From the NCBI GenBank assembly GCA_937968015.1, contig CALBSO010000143.1, forward strand, positions 47,748 through 111,747: a stretch of DNA of 64,000 nt, given 5' to 3'. A program made the position numbers and the translations under genes. The DNA comes from an uncultured Thermomicrobia bacterium. GTDB taxonomy: Bacteria > Chloroflexota > Chloroflexia > Thermomicrobiales > JALYUS01. Below are positions 56,425 to 64,000 of this stretch, one piece after another; positions within the stretch are counted from its first letter, which is position 1; every line of letters begins with the position of its first letter. The notes beneath the pieces were generated by a model. The model was not told the DNA's origin. It was given only the letters and a program-made list of their open reading frames with translations, and did not search any database.

Positions 56425-58206
56425 ATGCCCCTGATCTTCCGCATGATGCGCTACCTCCGCCCCTATCGGCGGCAGGCGATTTGGTCGTACGCGGCACTCA
56501 TTCTTGCCATTTTGTTGCAGTTAGCCGTGCCGCTGCTCGTCCGGCAGATCATCAATTCGGCGATCGGGGCGGGGGATCGCCGCTTTCTCGTCATCGCGGC
56601 GACGGGGATCGTCGTCGTCACATTGGCGCAGTCCACATTCATGTACACGCGCTCGTACTGGCTCCAGTACTTGGCCGAGCGCGTCGCATTCGATCTCCGT
56701 AACGAGATGTACACGCATCTCGAGCGACTCTCATTCTCGTTCTACGATACCGCCCAGACGGGCCAACTCCTCTCCCGCGCGACAGAGGACGTGAACAACA
56801 TCCGGCGCTTCTTCATGTTCGGGTTGCGCATGGCAGCCCAGTCGGCGCTACTTCTCATTGGCGTAATGGTCGTCATGCTGCGCTTGAATTGGCAACTGGC
56901 GCTCCTCGCCCTCTCGACCGTGCCGTTCATGCTCTGGGTGACGCTCTGGTTCAGCACCTCCATCCGGCCGCTCTTCCTGCGCGCCCAGACGCAATTCGGC
57001 GTGGCGATGAACGCGCTGCAGGAGAATCTGGCGGGTGTGCGGGTTGTCCGTGCCTTCGCGCGGGAGGAGTTCGAGATTGTCAAGTTCGAGCGGGAAACGA
57101 CCGCCCTTTATGACCGGCAGATGGACGCCGCGCGCCGCTGGACGTTCGTCTTTCCACTGATGTCGTTCATTACCGGCCTCGGTACCGCGATCATTATTGC
57201 CTACGGCGGCTCGGCAGCGATCCGCCAGGATTTGCAGGTCGGCACGCTGCTCGCGTTCTACCTTTACCTCAACATGCTCGCGGAACCCGTGCGCAATGTC
57301 GGCTGGATCGTCAACAATGTCGCGCGCGCACAGGCGTCGGCGGAGCGTGTCTTTGAAGTGCTCGACAAGAAGCCGCAAATCGTCTCGCCCGCTCATCCCT
57401 ATCGCCCGGACGCGGTTGCAGGGCATGTCACTCTTGACAACGTGCAGTTCGCGTACTCGCGCGCGAGCCGCGATGTGTTGCGGGGTGTCTCGATTGACGC
57501 GCCGGCCGGTTCCGTGACGGCACTGCTCGGCGCGACGGGCAGCGGCAAAAGCAGCATCATCCAACTGCTGCCACGGTTCTACGATGTGACAGACGGCGCG
57601 ATCCGGGTTGATAGCGTAGATGTACGCGAATGGGACTTGGAAATCCTGCGGAAGAATGTCGGCCTCGTGCTGCAGGAGACCTTTCTCTTCTCGGTTTCGA
57701 TCCGCGAGAATATTGCCTACGGGAACGGCGACGCGACCGACGAAGCGGTGATTGCGGCGGCGCGGGCAGCGCAGGCGCATGACTTTATTGTGACGCTCCC
57801 AAGGGGGTACGACACCCTCCTCGGTGAGCGCGGCGTTAATCTGTCGGGCGGGCAGAAACAGCGCCTCGCCATCGCCCGCGCGCTCCTTCTCAATCCGCGC
57901 ATTCTCATCCTCGATGACGCGACAAGCAGCGTGGATATGGAGACGGAGTACGAGATTCAGCGTGCATTGAACATTCTCATGGAGGGCCGGACGACGTTTA
58001 TCATCGCGCAGCGGTTGAGTAGCGTCCGCAATGCGGATCAAATCTGCATACTGAGCGAGGGGCAAATCGTCGAGCGCGGCACGAACGCGGAACTGCTGGC
58101 GCGTGGTGGATTGTATACCGAACTGTATGACCTCCAGATGCGCGATGAAGATGTCGTGGTGACGAAACCGCGTGCCGATATACCCGTCGAAGCTGACGGT
58201 GATTAG
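56425..58206 (+). CDS. ABC exporter half-transporter with degenerate catalytic site (subunit A)
   Basis: A 593-residue type IV ABC exporter: a six-helix membrane domain (about 1-320) then an ATPase. Walker A is ATGSGKSSIIQLL, the signature LSGGQKQRLAIARAL is canonical, but Walker B is ILILDDATSSVD, with Asp in place of the catalytic Glu, and the H-loop is FIIAQRLSSV, with Gln for His. Those changes mark the degenerate-site partner of heterodimeric exporters such as TM287/288 or BmrCD. Its partner is the next gene, 15 bases downstream. The ATG follows GAAAGGACCCCGC. Exported compound unknown (drugs, lipids or peptides). Confidence 0.94.
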   Translation: MPLIFRMMRYLRPYRRQAIWSYAALILAILLQLAVPLLVRQIINSAIGAGDRRFLVIAATGIVVVTLAQSTFMYTRSYWLQYLAERVAFDLRNEMYTHLERLSFSFYDTAQTGQLLSRATEDVNNIRRFFMFGLRMAAQSALLLIGVMVVMLRLNWQLALLALSTVPFMLWVTLWFSTSIRPLFLRAQTQFGVAMNALQENLAGVRVVRAFAREEFEIVKFERETTALYDRQMDAARRWTFVFPLMSFITGLGTAIIIAYGGSAAIRQDLQVGTLLAFYLYLNMLAEPVRNVGWIVNNVARAQASAERVFEVLDKKPQIVSPAHPYRPDAVAGHVTLDNVQFAYSRASRDVLRGVSIDAPAGSVTALLGATGSGKSSIIQLLPRFYDVTDGAIRVDSVDVREWDLEILRKNVGLVLQETFLFSVSIRENIAYGNGDATDEAVIAAARAAQAHDFIVTLPRGYDTLLGERGVNLSGGQKQRLAIARALLLNPRILILDDATSSVDMETEYEIQRALNILMEGRTTFIIAQRLSSVRNADQICILSEGQIVERGTNAELLARGGLYTELYDLQMRDEDVVVTKPRADIPVEADGD

Positions 58207-58221
58207 GGAGGGCGCCCGCCG

Positions 58222-60024
58222 ATGATGCACTTTCAGGGCGATCCCGATGATCTGCTTGGCAAGGCATTCGATACACACATCGCCCGTCGTCTGATCGCCT
58301 TTCTTGGCCCGTACCGATGGCAGGTGCTCCTTGCGTCAGCGGCGGTGCTACTCGGGACGTTTTGCGATCTCTCGTTGTATTGGCTCTTTGGCCGCGCGAT
58401 AGACAAGGGCGTCAGCCACGCGAATTACGCGACGCTCTTCGTGATTGTTGGTTTGTTCCTCGGCGCGCTGACGATTGCCTTTTTCTCGCGCTGGATGCTC
58501 TTTTTTCTCATGGCGCGCGTCGGGAACCGGGTCATCTTCGATTTGCGCGCCGCGCTCTTCCGGCATATGCAGGTGCTTGGCCTGAAGACCTATGACCGGA
58601 TGGGTATCGGTCGCATGATGTCGCGCATTCAGAATGATGTCACGGTTCTCGAAGATTTCCTCTCGACCGGCATGATCAGTCTTCTTTCCGATGTGTTGAC
58701 GCTGGTCGGCGTGGTGTTCGCGATGTTTGCCCTGAATATCCGGCTCGCGCTGATTTCGTACACGGTCTTGCCATTGATGTTTGTCGTGATGTATTTCTGG
58801 CGCAAGCGGGCGATCCAAACCTACCGCGCGACGCGCATCGCGATCAGCCGCGTGACGGGGAACTTCGCCGAAAATATCAACGGTATGCGCGTCGTGCAGT
58901 CGTTTGGGCGCGAGGGGAGGAACTTCGCGGGCTTCAAAGTCCTCAACCAGGAAAACCTCGACGCGAATGCTGACGCGGCACGGCTCTCCGCTTTTCTCTT
59001 TCCGGCGGTCGAGTTATTGAGCGCAATGGCGACGGCGATCGTCCTGCTCTTCGGCGGATTGCGCGTGATCGGCGGTAGCCTGACGGTCGGTGCGTTGATC
59101 GCCTTCCTCGGCTATGTGACGCGCTTTTTCCAGCCGGTGCGCACATTGTCAGACCGCTACAACACGCTCCAGGCCTCGACCGTCGCGGCAGAGCGAATCT
59201 TCGAACTGCTGGACGAGCCTCCGGAGATCGTGGATGCACCAGACGCCTATCCGCTGCCGCCGATTCATGGCGCGATCGCACTCAACCATGTGACCTTTGG
59301 CTACAACGCAACGCCCGTATTGCATGACCTTAACCTGACAATCGAGCAGGGCAAGACGGTCGCGTTCGTTGGCGCGACGGGCGCGGGAAAGTCCAGCCTC
59401 GTGAATCTGGTGCCGCGATTCTATGATGTGTACGAAGGTGCGGTCACGATTGACGGTCACGATGTCCGCGCTGTCCAACTGGAATCGTTGCGAAGCCAGA
59501 TCGCCGTCGTGCTGCAGGACCCATTCCTGTTCGCGGGGACGATTGCGGACAACATCCGCTACGGCCGCCTGGAAGCGACAGACGCCGAAGTGGAGGAGGC
59601 CGCACGCGCGGTGGGGGCGCACGGGTTTATCGCGCAATTGCCGAGCGGCTATGCGACCGAGATACAGGAACGCGGCGGCGGCCTCAGCGTCGGTCAGCGC
59701 CAACTCGTCGCCTTCGCGCGGGCGTTGCTCGCCGACCGGCGAATCCTCATCCTCGACGAAGCGACGAGCAGTGTGGACACACAGACGGAGCGCGTCATCC
59801 AGGAGGCATTGAAGCGGGTGCTGGCGAACCGCACGGCCCTCGTCATTGCCCATCGTCTCAGCACCGTCGTAGACGCGGACGAAGTGGTCGTGCTCGATCA
59901 GGGGCGGATCGTCGAGCGCGGCCGTCATGTAGATTTGTTGGCGCGGCGGGGGTTCTATTTCAATCTCTACGCCATGCAGTTCCGCGCGCGGGATGAAGCA
60001 GGCGATGGGCGCGCGGCGGATTGA
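58222..60024 (+). CDS. ABC exporter half-transporter with canonical catalytic residues (subunit B)
   Basis: A 600-residue ABC exporter half. A ~20-residue N-terminal extension (HFQGDPDDLLGKAFDTHIAR) precedes the six helices. The ATPase has Walker A GATGAGKSSLVNLV, a normal Walker B with Glu (ILILDEATSSVD) and normal His in VIAHRLSTV. Its signature is divergent, LSVGQRQLVAFARAL. In a head-to-tail dimer that weak signature faces the weak Walker B/H-loop of the upstream partner, giving one degenerate and one competent ATP site. The complementary pattern of substitutions shows the two genes form an obligate heterodimer. Confidence 0.94.
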   Translation: MMHFQGDPDDLLGKAFDTHIARRLIAFLGPYRWQVLLASAAVLLGTFCDLSLYWLFGRAIDKGVSHANYATLFVIVGLFLGALTIAFFSRWMLFFLMARVGNRVIFDLRAALFRHMQVLGLKTYDRMGIGRMMSRIQNDVTVLEDFLSTGMISLLSDVLTLVGVVFAMFALNIRLALISYTVLPLMFVVMYFWRKRAIQTYRATRIAISRVTGNFAENINGMRVVQSFGREGRNFAGFKVLNQENLDANADAARLSAFLFPAVELLSAMATAIVLLFGGLRVIGGSLTVGALIAFLGYVTRFFQPVRTLSDRYNTLQASTVAAERIFELLDEPPEIVDAPDAYPLPPIHGAIALNHVTFGYNATPVLHDLNLTIEQGKTVAFVGATGAGKSSLVNLVPRFYDVYEGAVTIDGHDVRAVQLESLRSQIAVVLQDPFLFAGTIADNIRYGRLEATDAEVEEAARAVGAHGFIAQLPSGYATEIQERGGGLSVGQRQLVAFARALLADRRILILDEATSSVDTQTERVIQEALKRVLANRTALVIAHRLSTVVDADEVVVLDQGRIVERGRHVDLLARRGFYFNLYAMQFRARDEAGDGRAAD

Positions 60025-60104
60025 GGGCGATACTGACACCTTGCCCCCACGACCCAATTCGTGTGGCGATGGAGAGGGGAGCGATTGGATGTGCGATTCA
60101 CTTC

Positions 60105-60908
60105 TTATCCGAACAGGGTCAGTTGCCGGTGCCGGACGCATTGCCAGACAGGGCCATTCGCGTAGCGTGGCAACGCGGTAACACTGGCGCGGAAGATTCC
60201 GGCGGTATGCAGCGCCTCAGTAACCGTCCGGACGGCTGTCTCGGGTGCATTGTTGTTTGCGGAGAGGTGCGCGAGCCAGACATCGCGTGGGCCGTCATGC
60301 ACGAATGCTTGTGCCAGCAGCGCGCCACAGTCGGCGTTCGAGAGGTGGCCGCCGCGCCCCTTGATACGTGCCTTGAGAAACCACGGATACGACCCGGCTT
60401 CGAGCATCGCGCCATCGTAGTTCGCCTCGATGACGACGAGATCCGCAGCGCCGATGGCGGAACGGACATCGTCCGATGCGCCGCCGAGATCGGTAAAGAG
60501 TGCGACCGCACACCCATCGGCCTCCACGACGAACCCATACGTTGCGGCGGCATCGTGCGTGACACGGCAGGGGGTAATTACGATGTCACCGACCGACCGT
60601 GACATCGTCGGGTCGAATGCATCCGTCACGACATCACTGAGCCACGTCGCTTCAGCCACGAACTCCGGGCTGGCGATGATCGGTATGCGCGCTGTTTCAC
60701 GTAAGGGGCGTGCGGCCTGGGTGTGATCGGAATGCTCGTGCGACAGGATGACCGCGTCAATGTCACTGGAGCGGACGCCGAGCCGGGTGAGGTTCTTGCA
60801 GAGGCGGGGATACTGGACGCCACAGTCCACGAGCACAGTCCGGTTCGCGGCGCTGCGGACGAGCGTGGCATTTCCACTGCTGCCACTGCCGAGGCTACAG
60901 ACGAGCAC
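60105..60908 (-). CDS. MBL-fold metallohydrolase (YycJ/WalJ-like)
   Basis: Metallo-beta-lactamase-fold hydrolase of about 267 residues. The N-terminus VLVCSLGSGSSGNATLVRSA, with the SGSSGN signature, and the metal-binding VILSHEHSDHTQAARPL place it with the YycJ/WalJ-type proteins, predicted nucleic-acid exonucleases. Further ligands are ITPCRVTHDAAATYG, ALFTDLGGAS and WLAHLSANNNAPETA. AAGGAG touches an ATG at 60914, too close to use, so the GTG six bases on (60908) is the better start. It is convergent with the ABC exporter and divergent from the UPF0182 gene. The usual walRK neighbours are absent. Confidence 0.88.
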   Translation of the reverse strand: MLVCSLGSGSSGNATLVRSAANRTVLVDCGVQYPRLCKNLTRLGVRSSDIDAVILSHEHSDHTQAARPLRETARIPIIASPEFVAEATWLSDVVTDAFDPTMSRSVGDIVITPCRVTHDAAATYGFVVEADGCAVALFTDLGGASDDVRSAIGAADLVVIEANYDGAMLEAGSYPWFLKARIKGRGGHLSNADCGALLAQAFVHDGPRDVWLAHLSANNNAPETAVRTVTEALHTAGIFRASVTALPRYANGPVWQCVRHRQLTLFG

Positions 60909-61018
60909 CCGCATCTCCTTGTCATCATCGGATACGACATTCGACGCGCACATGCACCGCGGCCGCCGATTCAGTGGTATCGTATCAAGGGCGTTCGTTC
61001 AATGAAAGAGAGTACCCG

Positions 61019-63949
61019 ATGGTTTTCGATTTCGGCGGTCGGCCGCGGCCATTGCGTCCGGAGCGGCGCGACCCTTCCGGTACGGGCGGCGGTGTCTCGG
61101 GTGGCACACCAGCGGTGAGATCGGGCGATCGCCCGTGGTGGCTCTGGCCAGCGGCGGTCCTTGGTGCATTGGCGCTGCTTATCATCGTGCTGCTGATGAC
61201 GGCAGGGTTTTGGGCGAATCTCTGGTGGTTCTCCAGTCTCGGCTTTCGCGATGTTCTGGTGACGCGGTACGTTGCGGCGATCGTCTCCTTCCTTGTCGGC
61301 TTTGCCATCGCCGCGCTCTTTATTGGCGCGAACCTGTTCGTCGCGCTCCGCTCGGATGGGGGATTGGGCCTGACAGTCGGCGATGTTCGCCTCGGCCGAC
61401 GACTCAGTTTGGCAGCCCTGGTCGGCGCGACGGTCAGCCTGAGCGGCCTGTTCGCAATCTCGGTCGGGTCGGAATGGGAAACGTTTCTCAGGTTTCTGAA
61501 CCGGACATCATTCGGCGTCACGGACCCGCAGTTCCATCAGGATGTCTCATTTTACGTCTTCACGTTGCCCGTCCTGGCATTCTGGCGCTCCTGGATGATG
61601 TCGCTCATCATCCTGACCGCAATTGCGGTCGCGGCGGTCTATGCGGCCAAACTCAGTGTGGAACTCGCGGCCGGTCGGTTTCATCTGCCGCCGCACACGC
61701 GCACGCATTTGTCGTTACTTGGCGTCTTTTTCCTCATCGGCATGGCGCTTGGCTATTGGCTGGACACGCGCGAACTTGTCTATTCGACGCGCGGTGTCGT
61801 AGAGGGGGCGTCGTATACCGATGTACACGCGCAGATTCCGGCGAACTATATCTTACTTGGCATCTCGCTCGTCGCTGCGATATTGCTTGCTGTCAATGCG
61901 TTCCGTCGCCAGTTGCCGCTGTTTCTCGGCACGCTCGGTGTCTGGGCCGTGGCGGCGGTCCTGATCGGAACGGGCTATCCGGCGGCGGTCCAGGCGGCAA
62001 GCGTGCGGCCCAATGAACTGGGGAAAGAACGCCCGTACATTGATCGTAATATCGCGATGACCCGGCAGGCATACAATATTGATCAGGTGGATCGTCAGCA
62101 ACTTCCGGGTGTCGGTGACCCGACGCAAGAAGGTCTCGATGCGAACAAAGCATCCATCTCCAACATCCGTCTCTGGGACAGCCTCATTTTGCTGAAGTCC
62201 TATCCGCAACTTCAACAGATCCGGCAGTATTACGCGTTCAGAGACGTGGATATTGATCGCTACCGCGTAGACGGCCAATACCGACAGATCATGCTCTCTG
62301 CACGCGAACTCGATTCGACGCAACTCGCGTCGCAATCGCAGACCTGGCAGAACCGCCATCTCATTTATACGCACGGCTACGGAGTCGTCGCGAGTACGGC
62401 GAACGAGGTCGTCGGTGGTGGCAACCCGAACATCATTCTCGGTGACATCCCGCCGCGCGGTCCGAGCGATTTGCAGGTGCAGGAACCGCGGATCTACTAC
62501 GGCGAGGCGACGAATGACTATGTGTTCGTGAAGACGACGCAACCGGAGTTTGATCGCCCTTCGGGGACGGCGTCACAGTCGCAAGGGGAGTACACGACCT
62601 ATGCCGGGAATAATGGCATCCCGGCGGGCAGCATCATCCGCAAAGCGGTCCTTGCCGCCTACTTAGGCGAGCCGAAAATCCTCCTCAGTGGCGACATTAC
62701 CGGCAATGCCGAAGTGCTCTTCCGGCGGAACATCATTGACCGCCTGCATGCCGTTGCTCCGTTCCTCCGCTTTGACAACGACCCCTATCTCGTCATCATA
62801 GATGGGCGCCTTGTCTGGGTTAACGATGCCTACACGCTGACGAGCCGCTACCCGTATTCGACGCAGTTCGCCGGCGGTAGCGGTATGACGGGGGGCTTTA
62901 ACTACATCCGTAATAGCGTCAAGGCGACCGTGGATGCGTACGATGGCACAGTCCGCCTCTATGTCGTTGATCCGACAGATCCGATGATCGCGACCTATCA
63001 GAAGATCTACCCATCGCTTTTCACCCCCGCTAGCGCGGTCTCGCCGTCATTGAGAGCGCATTTCCGTTACCCCGAGGATTATTTCAGCGTTCAGACCTCG
63101 ATGTACACCCGCTATCATGTGACCGACCCACAGGTGTTCTATGGGAGCGAGGATCAGTGGGCGATTGCAAACGAGCAGGTTGGCGAAAAGAAGGTGGTGC
63201 AACAGATAACCTCATACTACGTGCTCGTACGCCTGCCCGGACAGACCCAGGAAGAGTATGCGCTCGTCCGCCCCTTTACCCCCGGCGGCGGGACGAATAA
63301 CCGGCAGAATATGGTAGCGTTCCTCGCTGGGCGGAGCGACGGCGCGAACTACGGGAAACTCGTGGACTATGAATTTCCCCGGCAATTGACCGTGCAAGGG
63401 CCGCAGCAGGTGGAGGCACGCATCAATCAGGAGCCCGACATATCCAAGGAGATTACCTTGCTCGACCAAGCCGGGTCACAGGTGATTCTCGGCAACTTCC
63501 TTATCATTCCCATCGAGAACACACTCCTCTATGTCGAGCCGCTCTATGTGCAGGCGACGAATAGCCCGTTCCCGGAGTTGAAGCGGGTGATTGTGGCATC
63601 CCAGAACAAGGTCGTCATGCGTCCATCGCTCGATGAAGCAATCGCCGCGCTGGTCGGCTCCGGCGTACCGAGCGTGGCCGCTCCAGGAACGAACGGCACG
63701 CCGCCTAGCCAGACGACGCAGCCCGCGTCCAGCAGCACGGATTCCGCGCGTGCCGCCGAGGCGCTGGTCCATTATCAACGGGCGCAGGATGCACTGAAAA
63801 CAGGCGATTGGGCGACGTACGGGAACGAACTCGCGCAGATGCAGCAGATTCTGCAGCAACTCGCCGGTTCAGCGACGCCGCCCGCTCTACCCGCCGCGAC
63901 CCCGACGCGGACGGGACAACCGGCGCCGACCTCGACGCCACGCCCCTAA
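61019..63949 (+). CDS. UPF0182 family membrane protein
   Basis: A 976-residue protein of the UPF0182 (COG1615) family found in Actinobacteria, Chloroflexota, cyanobacteria and some others; function unknown. A proline/arginine-rich cytoplasmic N-terminus (about 1-35) precedes roughly seven helices up to residue ~330, including LWPAAVLGALALLIIVLLM and FLIGMALGYWLDTRELVYST. A large extracytoplasmic domain follows, with RPYIDRNIAMTRQAYN and GVVASTANEVVGGGNPNI. It ends in an Ala/Pro/Thr-rich tail after a short helix. The ATG at 61019 has AAAGAGAG upstream. The gene is complete; the last 50 bases of the window hold nothing recognisable. Confidence 0.92.
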   Translation: MVFDFGGRPRPLRPERRDPSGTGGGVSGGTPAVRSGDRPWWLWPAAVLGALALLIIVLLMTAGFWANLWWFSSLGFRDVLVTRYVAAIVSFLVGFAIAALFIGANLFVALRSDGGLGLTVGDVRLGRRLSLAALVGATVSLSGLFAISVGSEWETFLRFLNRTSFGVTDPQFHQDVSFYVFTLPVLAFWRSWMMSLIILTAIAVAAVYAAKLSVELAAGRFHLPPHTRTHLSLLGVFFLIGMALGYWLDTRELVYSTRGVVEGASYTDVHAQIPANYILLGISLVAAILLAVNAFRRQLPLFLGTLGVWAVAAVLIGTGYPAAVQAASVRPNELGKERPYIDRNIAMTRQAYNIDQVDRQQLPGVGDPTQEGLDANKASISNIRLWDSLILLKSYPQLQQIRQYYAFRDVDIDRYRVDGQYRQIMLSARELDSTQLASQSQTWQNRHLIYTHGYGVVASTANEVVGGGNPNIILGDIPPRGPSDLQVQEPRIYYGEATNDYVFVKTTQPEFDRPSGTASQSQGEYTTYAGNNGIPAGSIIRKAVLAAYLGEPKILLSGDITGNAEVLFRRNIIDRLHAVAPFLRFDNDPYLVIIDGRLVWVNDAYTLTSRYPYSTQFAGGSGMTGGFNYIRNSVKATVDAYDGTVRLYVVDPTDPMIATYQKIYPSLFTPASAVSPSLRAHFRYPEDYFSVQTSMYTRYHVTDPQVFYGSEDQWAIANEQVGEKKVVQQITSYYVLVRLPGQTQEEYALVRPFTPGGGTNNRQNMVAFLAGRSDGANYGKLVDYEFPRQLTVQGPQQVEARINQEPDISKEITLLDQAGSQVILGNFLIIPIENTLLYVEPLYVQATNSPFPELKRVIVASQNKVVMRPSLDEAIAALVGSGVPSVAAPGTNGTPPSQTTQPASSSTDSARAAEALVHYQRAQDALKTGDWATYGNELAQMQQILQQLAGSATPPALPAATPTRTGQPAPTSTPRP

Positions 63950-64000
63950 GTAGGTAGACAATCATCGTTAGACAGAGATACGCTGATGGCCTCAAAGGGG

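Noticed and set aside
56848..58278. 476-codon reverse-strand open frame opposite the first ABC exporter gene
   Set aside because: It is antisense to a clearly coding gene and low in recognisable protein character; long shadow frames are expected at this GC content.

Overview
The window is about 60% GC and densely coded on both strands. It reads like a chromosome segment of an uncultured Chloroflexota bacterium (Thermomicrobia-like or a related class). This placement is an inference. It rests on the tandem DUF2298 / Chlor_Arch_YYY membrane proteins, a UPF0182 protein, a DUF917-HyuA pair, frequent TTG and GTG starts with strong Shine-Dalgarno sites, and short dispersed repeats of the CAGTCGGCAGT type. 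No rRNA, CRISPR array or prophage is visible. Eight tRNA genes and the RNase P RNA gene are present.

Layout. 0-6 kb: grpE-dnaK, tRNA-Arg(CCU), hpf, a GNAT-type acyltransferase and a GT4 glycosyltransferase. 6-9 kb: a small unknown gene and an orphan nuoE-nuoF pair behind a clear promoter. 9-15 kb: an amino-acid-related block (ornithine cyclodeaminase family, FAH family, aminotransferase, HyuA-like, DUF917). 15.03-16.81 kb: a 1.78-kb element with about 24-bp terminal inverted repeats. It carries one reverse-strand gene for a PD-(D/E)XK-nuclease-like protein and no recognisable transposase. 16.9-22.9 kb: a histidine kinase, an ABC exporter adaptor with an unusually long repeat coiled coil, an ABC ATPase, a DUF5666-like protein and a response regulator. 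23-27 kb, reverse strand: two sugar-type ABC permeases, a substrate-binding lipoprotein, and a Bcp-type peroxiredoxin whose catalytic Cys codon is TGA, followed at once by a SECIS-like hairpin. 27.4-28.2 kb: a reverse-strand tRNA-Thr / tRNA-Leu / rnpB / tRNA-His / tRNA-Arg cluster.

28.4-36 kb holds an XRE regulator and DNA-metabolism genes (dnaE, polX, rdgB, a Xer-type recombinase). 36-41 kb, reverse strand, holds an iron alcohol dehydrogenase, a CrtC/AttH-like lipoprotein and an MMPL transporter. 41-44 kb holds an amidohydrolase-Rieske pair and a PatB-type C-S lyase. 44-48 kb holds a WecA-like transferase, a small membrane protein, rsfS, tRNA-Ala and an endonuclease-type mutL. 48-55 kb holds two large DUF2298 membrane proteins, the first fused to a GT39-like half. 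55-64 kb holds fmt, an asymmetric heterodimeric ABC exporter, an MBL-fold hydrolase and a UPF0182 protein.

The two observations most worth following are the probable selenocysteine peroxiredoxin (23.1-23.6 kb) and the inverted-repeat-bounded nuclease element (15.0-16.8 kb). Almost all the rest is housekeeping or metabolic. No gene-free stretch exceeds 300 bases; the longest gaps (about 230-290 bases upstream of 10222, 27394, 28409 and 41058) hold only promoters, palindromes or nothing evident.
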